DNA from: Ravibacter sp964559125
Lineage (GTDB): Bacteria; Bacteroidota; Bacteroidia; Cytophagales; Spirosomataceae
Assembly: GCA_964559125.1 (NCBI GenBank)
Contig: CAZLGW010000039.1
Location: 1-55,307, forward strand
Direction: 5' to 3'
Length of the DNA stretch: 55,307 nucleotides
Below, piece by piece: positions 33,330-41,687 of this stretch; positions within the stretch are counted from its first letter, which is position 1; each line of letters opens with the position of its first letter. The notes under the pieces are model-generated. The model worked only from the letters and a program-made list of their open reading frames with translations, searched no databases and was not told the DNA's origin. The position numbers and the translations under genes are program-made.

Positions 33330-36300
33330 CTAGAAATTAAGATTTAAACCCAGTGCGAATACCCGGTTGATAGGCTCTGTACCATCGTTGTGGCCCGGCT
33401 GGCTGCCGATCCCGTTGATACCGGCAGAAGTGAACCCTTCCGGGTTATACCCTTTGAAATCCTTAGCTTTCAGTATCCAGGCGTTGCTCACTGCCAGGTA
33501 GATCCTGAGGTTGTCGATCCGGGCCTTTTTAGTGAGGGACGTAGGGAGGGTATAGCCCAGGTTTATGTTCCGGACAGCCAGGAAAGAGGCATTTTCGAGG
33601 TAGTAGTCACTGTTACTGACAAACTCGAGCGATGCCAGCGATGTCCCGGGATTCTTGCCGTCGCCAGGCTCCTGTTCCGACCACCATTGCCCCTCGATCG
33701 CAGGGATGTAGAATGCCGATACGGTAGGCCCCTGGTAATAGAGGTTTTCGAGGTTCCACATTTTGGCTCCTATGGATGACTGCATGGCAATGGACAGGTC
33801 AAAGTTTTTGTAGGAAAAGTCATTCACCATTCCCATAAAGAACTTCGGCATGAAATTCCCCAGTATGACGCGGTCGTCGGGGGTAATGACGTTGTCGTTG
33901 TTGGTGTCCTGGTATTGAACGGTACCGATCCTCTGGTTAGGCATGATGGCCTTGCTCTCCATATCCTCCCGGGTCTGCAGCACGCCCACCTGCTTGTAGG
34001 CAAAGTAAGAGAACATTGGTTCGCCTTTTTTCAGGATCCAGCTCATACCGCGCGAGTGCGAGTTCAGCACCTGGTCGACTCCACCCCCGAGGCTGCTCAC
34101 ATGATTTTTGTTCCAGGTAAAATTGTAGGAAGTCTGCCACTTGAACTGATCTACGAAATTGTGGGAGGTGAGCTCCAGCTCTATCCCTCTGTTGACAATG
34201 TCGCCCACATTGACAATCGTATTGGTAAACCCGGAAATAGCAGGGATACTGACGTTGTAAAGCAGGTTGTTGGTAGTTTTGTTATAGTAGTCAAGCACCA
34301 CATTCAGGCGGTTATTAAACATACCGACCTCGATACCGAAGTCGTAGCTGGCAGTTTTTTCCCACTGGAGCTGGGAATTTCCGAATGAGCTCTGCGCTTT
34401 GCCCTGCACGATCTGTCCGTCCGGAGCATAGACTGCGTCGCCGATCGTGCCCAGGTATTGGAAATCACCGATATTGAAGTTCCCTACAGCTCCGTAGCTG
34501 GCTCTCAGTTTCAACTCGTCGATACCCCTGACGTCTTTGAAGAAGGGTTCCTGCGAGATCCTCCATGCAACCGAAGCAGAGGGGAAGTAGCCCCAACGGT
34601 TGTCAGGCCCGAAGCGGGAGCTGCCATCGCTCCTGATGGAAGCCGAAAGAAGATACTTTTCATCAAAGTTATAATTGAGCCTGCTGAAGTAGGAGGTAAG
34701 TCCCCACTGGGATTTGGAAGTGTAGCTGTTAGGAGTGATCAGCGCGTTATTAAGCGTCCAGATAGAAGGATGGGCAAAAGATCCGGTCTGGGCGGTCATC
34801 ATCGCATCCCTTGAAAGGTTATACTGGTAGGAAGCGCCGAGCAGGGCTCCTACATAGTGCTTCCCGAACTGGCCCGAATAGTTCAGTACGTTTTCATTGA
34901 TCCAGTTGAAATTACGCCTGTCCCTGGCCGAGCCGCTCGCAATGTTTGCAGGTACGGAGGTGGCTTCGGCGTAATTGTCAATCGTTTCATAGTTGACATT
35001 GAACCCGAACGAAGTTTTGAAGTCCAGCCCTTTCATCAGCGTGAACTTCGTAAATACTTCTCCCACGTTGTTGAAAGTGTGGGTGTAATTATGTGTTCCC
35101 AGCATGGTAGCCAGCGGGTTCACGCCCCCGGAAACTGTCATCCCCCAATAATCTCTCGGAGTCAGGTATCTCCCGTTTTCCTGGCGCTCGGGCGAGAGGA
35201 AAGGAGGCATCTTGATCAGGTTCTGAACACCTCCCCCTGCAGCGGTGCGTATAACCGAGTAATTGGGGCTTATCATCACTCCGGCTTTGATCCTGGGCGA
35301 AATATCGAGACCGATATTGGCGCGTAGCGAATACTGCTTGTACCTGCCCGTAATCAGGGTTCCTTTTTCGTCCTTTATATTGGCAGAAACATAGTAGTTC
35401 GCGTCGTTTCTTTTCCCCGAAACGGACAGGCTGTAGTTCTGGATAGGAGCCGGACCGATCAGGATCTCCTCCCAGTTATAGTCTCCCTCTGCTATTACCG
35501 GGTTAACACGGTAGGCAGCCGGGCGCCTTTCGTCGCCCCATAGCGGGAGGGTGGGATCTCCTCCCGACCAGTAAAAATCGCGGTTGATATAGCGTGCGGT
35601 ATAGTCATAAAATTCCTGGCCGCCGGGAATCCATTTTTTCCGGCCGTGCAGCAACGGCTGAGAGATCCCCACATAGGTGTTTACATTCAGCTTCGGTTTG
35701 CCCTGGCTCCCGCTTTTGGTGGTGATGATGATCACACCTCCCGAACCCCGGGAGCCGTAGATGGCTGCCGACGAAGCATCCTTCAATACCTCTATAGATT
35801 CCACATCATTCATGTTGATGTTGTTGAAGCTGCCACCCGGGAACCCGTCAATTACGATGAGCGGATCATTGCTGGCCGATATAGATCCCGGACCACGGAC
35901 CGTAATGGTAGGCGCTGTGCCGGGACGGCTCCTGGTTTGGGAGATGTTGACGCCTGCCATTCGTCCTACCAGCGCTGACTCAGCCCTGCCGGCAGGCATC
36001 TGGTCGAGCTTGCGGTTTTCCACTTTGGAGATAGCCGATGTCAGGGAAGTTTTTTTCTGGGTGCCATATCCGACCACAACCAGCTCTTCGAGGGTTTTCT
36101 GGTCGGGATGAAGCGTTATCTCCAGGTTGGTCCGGTTGCCGGCAGTAATTTCCTGGCTTAAATACCCTACGAAAGAGAAGATCAGGACGCTGCTTTCCGA
36201 AGGTACCACCAGCTCGAAAGCGCCCCGGATATCGCTGGTCACACCCCGCGAAGTACCTTTTATCAATATGTTTACACCCGGAAGGGGTTCTCCTTTTTCA

Positions 36301-36755
36301 TCGAGTACTCTGCCTGATACGCGGTTTTCAGTAAACAGGGACTGCACCGGAAGGTTGACGCCGGGTTGCAGGAACGATTCATTCCGGAACGTTCTTTTTC
36401 TTTTCAGCAGGATCTGGTTCTGATGCGCCTCAAAAGAAATGTTAAGCGGGTCGAGGAGCTGATGGAGTACAGCATTGAGGCTTTGATTTTCTGCATAAAC
36501 AGATACATTCCTTTCCGACCGGATCAATTCCGGACTGTACATAAAGCTGGCGCCTGATATCTTCCCGATCGTTTTCAGGGTTTGCCCTATCTTCTTGTTT
36601 TCGATCTGAAGCGTGATCTTCTTGTCGAGCATCTCCTGGCTATATCCCGGATGGGAGAACGCGAGCGAGCCCATCCAAACCGCCAGGAATAACTGTACAG
36701 CCGTAATTTTCATGGCCTGTCGTAATAGTTTAGTCCTTTGTGTAGGATTATCCAT
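33330..36755 (-). CDS. SusC/RagA TonB-dependent receptor with STN domain (locus 1)
   Basis: An 1141-residue outer-membrane transporter. After the signal peptide (about 15-40) comes an STN/secretin-TonB domain (about 45-120; SASFMYSPELI-type), which in FecR systems passes the ligand signal to the anti-sigma factor. Then come a carboxypeptidase-D-like domain (VSGRVLDEKGEPLPGVNILIKGTSRG), the TonB-box region ELVVVGYGTQ, the plug (DPLIVIDGFPGG; GSRGSGGVIIITTKSG) and the barrel, ending in a terminal Phe. Together with upstream sigma and fecR genes this makes a complete cell-surface signalling system. A hairpin lies about 99 bases upstream. Confidence 0.96.
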   Translation of the reverse strand: MDNPTQRTKLLRQAMKITAVQLFLAVWMGSLAFSHPGYSQEMLDKKITLQIENKKIGQTLKTIGKISGASFMYSPELIRSERNVSVYAENQSLNAVLHQLLDPLNISFEAHQNQILLKRKRTFRNESFLQPGVNLPVQSLFTENRVSGRVLDEKGEPLPGVNILIKGTSRGVTSDIRGAFELVVPSESSVLIFSFVGYLSQEITAGNRTNLEITLHPDQKTLEELVVVGYGTQKKTSLTSAISKVENRKLDQMPAGRAESALVGRMAGVNISQTRSRPGTAPTITVRGPGSISASNDPLIVIDGFPGGSFNNINMNDVESIEVLKDASSAAIYGSRGSGGVIIITTKSGSQGKPKLNVNTYVGISQPLLHGRKKWIPGGQEFYDYTARYINRDFYWSGGDPTLPLWGDERRPAAYRVNPVIAEGDYNWEEILIGPAPIQNYSLSVSGKRNDANYYVSANIKDEKGTLITGRYKQYSLRANIGLDISPRIKAGVMISPNYSVIRTAAGGGVQNLIKMPPFLSPERQENGRYLTPRDYWGMTVSGGVNPLATMLGTHNYTHTFNNVGEVFTKFTLMKGLDFKTSFGFNVNYETIDNYAEATSVPANIASGSARDRRNFNWINENVLNYSGQFGKHYVGALLGASYQYNLSRDAMMTAQTGSFAHPSIWTLNNALITPNSYTSKSQWGLTSYFSRLNYNFDEKYLLSASIRSDGSSRFGPDNRWGYFPSASVAWRISQEPFFKDVRGIDELKLRASYGAVGNFNIGDFQYLGTIGDAVYAPDGQIVQGKAQSSFGNSQLQWEKTASYDFGIEVGMFNNRLNVVLDYYNKTTNNLLYNVSIPAISGFTNTIVNVGDIVNRGIELELTSHNFVDQFKWQTSYNFTWNKNHVSSLGGGVDQVLNSHSRGMSWILKKGEPMFSYFAYKQVGVLQTREDMESKAIMPNQRIGTVQYQDTNNDNVITPDDRVILGNFMPKFFMGMVNDFSYKNFDLSIAMQSSIGAKMWNLENLYYQGPTVSAFYIPAIEGQWWSEQEPGDGKNPGTSLASLEFVSNSDYYLENASFLAVRNINLGYTLPTSLTKKARIDNLRIYLAVSNAWILKAKDFKGYNPEGFTSAGINGIGSQPGHNDGTEPINRVFALGLNLNF

Positions 36756-36853
36756 AACTTTAAAAGTTTTTTAGGTTTTAGTGAACTTTCCAAAATCGGG
36801 AAAACAACTCATCGTCGCGGATGGGCGTGAACTCTTTTCCGTGGGTGGGACTT

Positions 36854-36883
36854 AACCGGGTGATGGTGCAACATCATCCGGTT
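36854..36883 (-). promoter_or_regulatory. 12-bp-stem hairpin with TTGC loop upstream of susC (locus 1)
   Basis: In the transcript direction the arms are AACCGGATGATG and CATCACCCGGTT (one G-U pair) with loop TTGCAC, preceded by a run of A. It lies in the 170-base gap between fecR and susC, 99 bases upstream of the susC start. On the opposite strand it is followed by seven T and would look like a terminator. A similar element occurs at 41557-41587 in the second locus. Confidence 0.6.
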
Positions 36884-36925
36884 TTTTTGCTACTGGTGTC
36901 TAAAGCATAGGCATTTCGGGTTTTG

Positions 36926-38041
36926 TTAGTGGCAAGGTTTACCGTTAATGGTAATTTCGTTGTTAGTAATCTTATAGTCTGCTTCCAGAATGGCCGCTAT
37001 CCATTTTATTTTTGTAAACAGCGGCTCGTCGCTGAGCTGGGCAGTGAGGCTGCAGCCCGCCAGTTGTTCGGAATTATAATTGATGTCAACGCCGTAAGCG
37101 GCTTCCAGCTCGGCGAAGACTTCGGCCAGCGGGGTACTTTCATAAACAAAGCTGAGTTTTTCTATCGGAAGCCTTACCGGCATGTCGCGGACCTCAGGCT
37201 GCGGTAGCAGTTCAATACCTGACAGCTCGAAAACCGCCTTTTCATTTTTGCTTAATACGGTCACACGGTCGTCGGGATAGGCACTTACATCATAGCCTTC
37301 CTTTATTTTATCTTTAAATACCACTACGGTTCCCGATTTTACGTTGACCTCGAGAAGAGGTACGCCCGGTTTTGCCTTGACGCGGAAGCTGGTACCCACC
37401 ACCTTGGTAATAGCTTCATTTGCGAGTACGTAAAAAGGAGCATTTTTGTCTTTTACAACCTCGAAAAACGCTTCTCCGCTCAGGTGAACTTCGCGTTTCC
37501 CGGCAGGGAAAGTTTCGGGAAACCGGATCCTGCTACCCGGTTGAAGGATAACCGAGCTACCGTCTGAAAGGTGAACATGCCGGAGAAGGTTTTCATTATT
37601 CTGAATTGTGACAAAGCGGGGGGCAGCGATGCTGCCGGGAGTGAGGGAAGGGCTTTCCGTTAAAGCATGACCCTTACTGCCGTGGTACATATAGGCTCCC
37701 CAGCCAAGACAGGAAACAAGCAGGACAGAAGCGGCTATTTTAGCAAAAGGCGCCCACCGGAGGCTTCTTTTGCCGGGTAGGTCGATCCTGTTGTCATTCT
37801 CGGCGGAGGAGATGGCCAGGCTTACCTTCTCAAAAATGTATTCTTCTGAAACCGGCCGGATTTTATCCCGGAACGACCGGGTAATTTCCTTTGCATGTTC
37901 CAGGACTTCTGTTTTGACCAGGTCGTTACCGGTCCAGCCTTTCCAGAAATCATCCATTTCCGGGACTTCTCCGAGACACCATTCCCTGAAACGGGGCGTG
38001 GAAAGAATCTCTTCCAGAAGTTTGAGTCGATCGTGAGTCAT
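36926..38041 (-). CDS. FecR-family anti-sigma/signal-transducing protein (locus 1)
   Basis: A 371-residue inner-membrane protein. The N-terminal cytoplasmic part (1-97) would hold the ECF sigma factor; one transmembrane helix follows (about 99-118, FAKIAASVLLVSCLGW); the periplasmic FecR domain (about 140-240) has LSDGSSVILQPGSRIRFPETF, REVHLSGEAFFEVVKDKNAPFYV and the VVGTSFRVKA motif; and a C-terminal secretin-TonB-like domain (about 285-370) has LAEVFAELEAAYGVDINY. It relays a signal from the STN domain of the downstream SusC. Confidence 0.94.
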   Translation of the reverse strand: MTHDRLKLLEEILSTPRFREWCLGEVPEMDDFWKGWTGNDLVKTEVLEHAKEITRSFRDKIRPVSEEYIFEKVSLAISSAENDNRIDLPGKRSLRWAPFAKIAASVLLVSCLGWGAYMYHGSKGHALTESPSLTPGSIAAPRFVTIQNNENLLRHVHLSDGSSVILQPGSRIRFPETFPAGKREVHLSGEAFFEVVKDKNAPFYVLANEAITKVVGTSFRVKAKPGVPLLEVNVKSGTVVVFKDKIKEGYDVSAYPDDRVTVLSKNEKAVFELSGIELLPQPEVRDMPVRLPIEKLSFVYESTPLAEVFAELEAAYGVDINYNSEQLAGCSLTAQLSDEPLFTKIKWIAAILEADYKITNNEITINGKPCH

Positions 38042-38122
38042 AGCTCGGGGTGTATTGGCAAATGGTCTTTACCCCCATTACACATGGCCCGGGAAATCAC
38101 TACTCAGTTTCGGATGTTTTTT

Positions 38123-38734
38123 TTAAAAGAAGAAGAATAATATTCCCAAAACCGTCGATATGAAAGAATTGTATGAGGTTTTCGGGGCGCCTTCCCGTAT
38201 TTTGCTGAAGGCCCTGTGGATGATGTTGCAGACTGACTGGGCGTTGATATTGAGCAATACCGCTATTTCGGGAGGGGTGAGATTCTGGTAGAAACGAAGG
38301 TATAGGATCTCGCGCTGCCTGGGAGTCAGGATGCTAAGCAGCGTCCGGACTTTATGCCGGAGCAATTCCGCCGATTCGGTCCTGATCATTCCTTCCTCAA
38401 CGGAGATATCTTCCTCCAGGCAATCTGTTTCTTCGGTTCTTTCGGCATATATCCTGTCCTGCCTGAGCTTCCTGAAAAGGATATGGCGGTACGACTTCAG
38501 CAGGTAATATTTGACCGATTCCGTGGAGTTGACAACATAACGTTTGGTCCAGAGCTTTATCATGAGCTCCTGGAGACAGTCTTCAGCCTGCTGCTGATCG
38601 GGCGTAAACTTCAGGCCATAATGCAGGAGATTGCGGTAATGGCGCTGGAACAATTCGGCAAAAGCCTTTTCATCCGCCTTGCGATAGGCTTCCCAAAGGG
38701 CTTCATCGGTAATATGTTCAGAGATTTCGCGCAA
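38123..38734 (-). CDS. ECF RNA polymerase sigma factor (locus 1)
   Basis: A 203-residue FecI-like ECF sigma factor. Region 2: FAELFQRHYRNLLHYGLKFTPDQQQAEDCLQELMIKLW; region 4: LTPRQREILYLRFYQNLTPPEIAVLLNINAQSVCNIIHRAFSKIRE. The only in-frame start after the upstream stop codon is TTG at 38734, since no ATG or GTG precedes region 2. The C-terminus is hydrophobic (ISTVLGILFFFF). It leads the locus 1 operon sigma-fecR-susC-susD, with 81 bases to fecR. Confidence 0.92.
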   Translation of the reverse strand: MREISEHITDEALWEAYRKADEKAFAELFQRHYRNLLHYGLKFTPDQQQAEDCLQELMIKLWTKRYVVNSTESVKYYLLKSYRHILFRKLRQDRIYAERTEETDCLEEDISVEEGMIRTESAELLRHKVRTLLSILTPRQREILYLRFYQNLTPPEIAVLLNINAQSVCNIIHRAFSKIREGAPKTSYNSFISTVLGILFFFF

Positions 38735-38833
38735 GCTGCCGGAATTGTTAATAATATTTATAATGTGTTATTCGCTTCTGTTATACTCACCGGACATCCG
38801 TCCTGGGCTACAACCAGGTTTCTAATGGGATTT

Positions 38834-39535
38834 CTACCTGATCATACCGTACCTGGCTTTTGCCTGGGCTTTGGACATGCTGTCGAAATGCCACCATTCG
38901 GTGGTGTTGACGATGAAACCGGCCTTTTTCATGGCAGAACGCAGCAATTCCCTGTTTGCTACCTGCTTCGCCGAAAGTTTACCGGCTTTCAGCATTTCCT
39001 GCTCCATACGGGGATAGGCCAGGGGACCGAAGAAATCAAAGGGCGTACCCATATCGAGAGGAATGCCTTTTTCGTCTGTTATCGTGAGGTCTACCGCACA
39101 TCCGAAATTGTGGTTGGAACCGATCGTGGGGTCGGCGACATATTTGGGCTTGTCTTTTTTGGGAATGCCCATTTCGTCGAGGGTATTCCACAAATGGTAC
39201 TGCACCGAATTGGGCCGGGCTGCATCGTAGACCAGGAACCTGTAGCCCGGTTTTACTTCTTTAAGGTATACATGCGCTTTGGCTAGTTTCTGAGCGGTTT
39301 CCTTCTGAAGGTAGGCCCGGCTGAGCTCTTCATATACCTTTTTCTTCATGAAGTTGTCGGTCGTCGCATATTTCAGCTCGACCTGTATGGTCGGATCGAC
39401 CTGCTGCACATCGACAAGGCCTTTGGCTATGATCTGCTTTTCTATCTCAGGGATCTGCCGGGTTGACTGGGCAGAGAGGTAAAAAGGCAGGATGAGTATG
39501 ACAAAAAAGAGTAGATAAGACTGACGGGTATTCAT
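38834..39535 (-). CDS. Secreted M15-family D-alanyl-D-alanine dipeptidase (VanX/DdpX type)
   Basis: A 233-residue zinc peptidase from the ATG at 39535, with signal peptide (1-23, LPFYLSAQ). The zinc site of the VanX family is complete: H142 and D149 in SNHNFGCAVDLT and H216 with catalytic E213 in TEWWHFD; the VanX Arg lies in DAARP (R107). Such enzymes cleave D-Ala-D-Ala, normally recycling or remodelling peptidoglycan precursors; the chromosomal homologue here gives no reason to infer vancomycin resistance. It lies 99 bases upstream of the sigma gene on the same strand. Its start is preceded by a -7 box. Confidence 0.92.
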   Translation of the reverse strand: MNTRQSYLLFFVILILPFYLSAQSTRQIPEIEKQIIAKGLVDVQQVDPTIQVELKYATTDNFMKKKVYEELSRAYLQKETAQKLAKAHVYLKEVKPGYRFLVYDAARPNSVQYHLWNTLDEMGIPKKDKPKYVADPTIGSNHNFGCAVDLTITDEKGIPLDMGTPFDFFGPLAYPRMEQEMLKAGKLSAKQVANRELLRSAMKKAGFIVNTTEWWHFDSMSKAQAKARYGMIR

Positions 39536-39553
39536 AGGGATCGTTCGATGTTG

Positions 39554-39568
39554 ATACAAACTTATTTC
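39554..39568 (-). promoter_or_regulatory. Promoter element of the M15 peptidase (repeat copy 1)
   Basis: The minus strand contains TAAGTTTG (39564-39557), an exact TAnnTTTG -7 box, with the start codon at 39535. The whole 15-base stretch ATACAAACTTATTTC is repeated at 39673-39687. Confidence 0.55.
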
Positions 39569-39672
39569 AAAGAAAGTAAAAGCGGATAATGATCCGATCT
39601 ATCTTCAGAAATAAAAAATGAGGAAAAGTAGCTAAAGTGGAAAATAATTTAATAATTGTAATTAGATTTTCA

Positions 39673-39687
39673 ATACAAACTTATTTC
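39673..39687 (-). promoter_or_regulatory. Second exact copy of the 15-base promoter element
   Basis: ATACAAACTTATTTC recurs exactly, 119 bases from the first copy, just upstream of the divergent ECF sigma gene. On the minus strand it again presents TAAGTTTG. It may be a second promoter for the peptidase or a shared regulatory site. Confidence 0.5.
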
Positions 39688-39709
39688 TAAACCTTCAACC
39701 TTTGATGAG

Positions 39710-40273
39710 TTGCATTCTGAGTTTTTCAATAGTGCTGAATTGTCGTTAATTCCCGGGAATGTAAATGAGAAAACGTTTGAGGCGATTTACAGGGAGTACT
39801 GGCTGCGACTTTATGACTTTGCCCTTGCCAAAGTACATGATCCGGATGTGGCTGAAGAGATCGTACAGGATTTGTTTGTAAACCTGTGGGAAAAGCGGAG
39901 AAACCTGCGTATCACCAGCCTTTCCGGCTATTTGTTCGTAGCTGTCCGGAACCGTATTATCGATCATTATAAGCAGCGACTCTTTTCCGACCTGGAAGTC
40001 GTGGATGATATTTCCGCGCCGGACTATCCTCTTTTCCTGGATGAGCTGGAAAACGAGCTCAAGCAGGCTGTCGGGAGATTGCCCGATAAAACCCGGGAAA
40101 TTTTCATGCTGAACCGCCTGGAAGGAAGATCTGTCGGCGAAATATCCGAAATGCTGCATCTTCCCAGGCGGACGGTAGAATATCATATCACGCAGGGGCT
40201 CCGTCAGCTGAGAGTTTTTCTCCGCAGCGTTTCCACTTTTTTGCCCCTGTTCCTGGCAAGTATTATTATTTAA
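39710..40273 (+). CDS. ECF RNA polymerase sigma factor (locus 2)
   Basis: A 187-residue FecI-like ECF sigma factor. Region 2: FEAIYREYWLRLYDFALAKVHDPDVAEEIVQDLFVNLWEKR; region 4: LPDKTREIFMLNRLEGRSVGEISEMLHLPRRTVEYHITQGLRQLR. It has no ATG before region 2; the start is TTG at 39710 or, less likely, TTG at 39737. A hydrophobic tail (FLPLFLASIII) ends the protein, as in locus 1. It is followed by fecR after 112 bases and leads locus 2. Confidence 0.92.
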   Translation: MHSEFFNSAELSLIPGNVNEKTFEAIYREYWLRLYDFALAKVHDPDVAEEIVQDLFVNLWEKRRNLRITSLSGYLFVAVRNRIIDHYKQRLFSDLEVVDDISAPDYPLFLDELENELKQAVGRLPDKTREIFMLNRLEGRSVGEISEMLHLPRRTVEYHITQGLRQLRVFLRSVSTFLPLFLASIII

Positions 40274-40385
40274 GGAAAAATGTCCATAATAATAATTTTT
40301 TGTGTAATCTTTCAAAGATTTGTAAAGACGAGTTGCGGAACGGGAGCGTTTTGGAGTCCTTAATTAAAAGGACCAGACTTCCAGA

Positions 40386-41459
40386 ATGAGCAAGCATAAT
40401 TTTCATACGTTGTTGAGCCGCTACCGCAGTGGTGAATGTACCGAACGGGAAAAGCGCCTGGTAGAACAGTGGTTTTCCATGCTTGACGAAAATATAGCTG
40501 AACGAAGCAAGGAGGACAATAAACAGCTGGAAGAGAAGCTGTGGAAGGCTATACAGGAAAGAAAGGACCTTGCAAAGATCAGACCTTCCAGGTTTACCAC
40601 AGGCTGGAAATGGGCTGCGGCAGCCATCCTCGTCATGGCAGTAGCAGGATGGGTGGTTTACCGTACTCTTCCCGGCCCGGCAGCGACTATGGGCTTAGAA
40701 ACTAAGATAGATCAACATCTTAGCACGCCCGATTCCCCGATGGAAAAAGTAAGCACCAGCATCGGTGGCAAGACGGTGATCCTGCCCGACGGATCGGAAG
40801 TTCAGCTGTCTCCTTACAGCAGCATAGAATACCCGTCGAGCTTCAAAAGCGACAAGCGGGAAATACTACTGACCGGCAAGGCTTTTTTTAAAGTAGTGAA
40901 TAATCCTGCCAGACCCTTTTTCGTGTACTCGGGCGAGATCGTTACCCGGGTGTTGGGAACCAGCTTCTGGATAGACGGGAGCAATCCTGCAAGGGCGATC
41001 GAAGTGTCGGTAGTGACGGGGAAAGTCACGGTTTCGAAACGATCTGAAGCAGATTTTGTTCCGACTGGCCCTGTAAAGGGAGGAGTAATCCTCACTGCCA
41101 ACCAAAAAGTAAAGTTTTCCGGGAAAAGCGATCTTTTCGAATTAGGATTGGTAGAGGAGCCGGTACCGCTGATTCCCGACGAAAATGAAATACCGGCAGA
41201 CGAATCGTTTGTATTTGAAGATACTCCTATCGCTGAAGTTATCGAAAAGCTTGAGAACGCTTACGGCATCGAGATCATACTCGAGAACGACGCCCTGAAG
41301 GGGTGCCTTTTCCGGGGAGATATTACCCGGCAACCGCTTTTCAACAAACTGGATTTGCTATGCTCAGCCGGGAACGCTACCTACGAGATCCGCGGCACCC
41401 GCGTGCTGGTAAGCGGTGAAGGATGCCCCGATGCCGGCTCTCATACTAACATAAAATAA
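40386..41459 (+). CDS. FecR-family anti-sigma/signal-transducing protein (locus 2)
   Basis: A 357-residue inner-membrane protein with cytoplasmic N-terminus (LLSRYRSGECTEREKRLVEQWF, 9-30), transmembrane helix (about 74-92), FecR domain (ILPDGSEVQLSPYSSIEYPSSF; REILLTGKAFFKVVNNPARPFFVYSGEIVTRVLGTSFWI) and C-terminal domain (IAEVIEKLENAYGIEIILEND). It is intact. Its expected signal partner, the STN domain of the downstream SusC, is encoded in the part of that gene before a premature stop. Confidence 0.94.
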   Translation: MSKHNFHTLLSRYRSGECTEREKRLVEQWFSMLDENIAERSKEDNKQLEEKLWKAIQERKDLAKIRPSRFTTGWKWAAAAILVMAVAGWVVYRTLPGPAATMGLETKIDQHLSTPDSPMEKVSTSIGGKTVILPDGSEVQLSPYSSIEYPSSFKSDKREILLTGKAFFKVVNNPARPFFVYSGEIVTRVLGTSFWIDGSNPARAIEVSVVTGKVTVSKRSEADFVPTGPVKGGVILTANQKVKFSGKSDLFELGLVEEPVPLIPDENEIPADESFVFEDTPIAEVIEKLENAYGIEIILENDALKGCLFRGDITRQPLFNKLDLLCSAGNATYEIRGTRVLVSGEGCPDAGSHTNIK

Positions 41460-41556
41460 AGAACCTGTCAATTGACTATCTAACATCTTAACACATTAAC
41501 AATCAATACTTTAATAATAATTTTATACGTATGAAGTAAGCACAAAGAACAAAAAA

Positions 41557-41587
41557 GAGCCGGAGGTGTTGCGACCACTTCCGGCTC
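41557..41587 (+). promoter_or_regulatory. 12-bp-stem hairpin with TTGC loop upstream of susC (locus 2)
   Basis: Arms GAGCCGGAGGTG and CACTTCCGGCTC pair fully (one G-U) around loop TTGCGAC and follow a run of six A. It ends 101 bases before the susC start at 41688. Position, A run, CCGGA stem start and TTGC loop match the hairpin of locus 1. Only T-poor sequence follows, so it is not a standard terminator. Confidence 0.6.
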
Positions 41588-41616
41588 CGGGATTGCCTCT
41601 GTTTGCTTGAAAAGCT

Positions 41617-41635
41617 CTCATTATAAGATAATGAG
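41617..41635 (+). promoter_or_regulatory. Second small hairpin in the susC leader (locus 2)
   Basis: Perfect 8-base arms CTCATTAT and ATAATGAG with a 3-base loop, followed by CCGGAGGAG, which could act as a ribosome-binding stretch for an upstream start but lies 45 bases from the preferred ATG at 41688. Locus 1 has no clear equivalent. Confidence 0.45.
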
Positions 41636-41687
41636 CCGGAGGAGTTTTGTCAGTTTTTTTCACTCCCTAACAAAACGTACAAACTTA

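Noticed and set aside
36854..36888. Plus-strand intrinsic terminator between fecR and susC
   Set aside because: It looks like one (stem plus seven T), but no plus-strand gene precedes it and the similar hairpin in locus 2 lacks a T run in either useful direction; a leader element is preferred.
38354..39286. Open plus-strand frame of 310 codons across the sigma and M15 genes
   Set aside because: It is antisense to two well-supported genes with complete motifs; the predicted protein is low in family signals.
38834..39535. Vancomycin resistance gene vanX
   Set aside because: The zinc motif is VanX-like, but no vanH, vanA-type ligase or VanRS is nearby and secreted homologues are common peptidoglycan enzymes.
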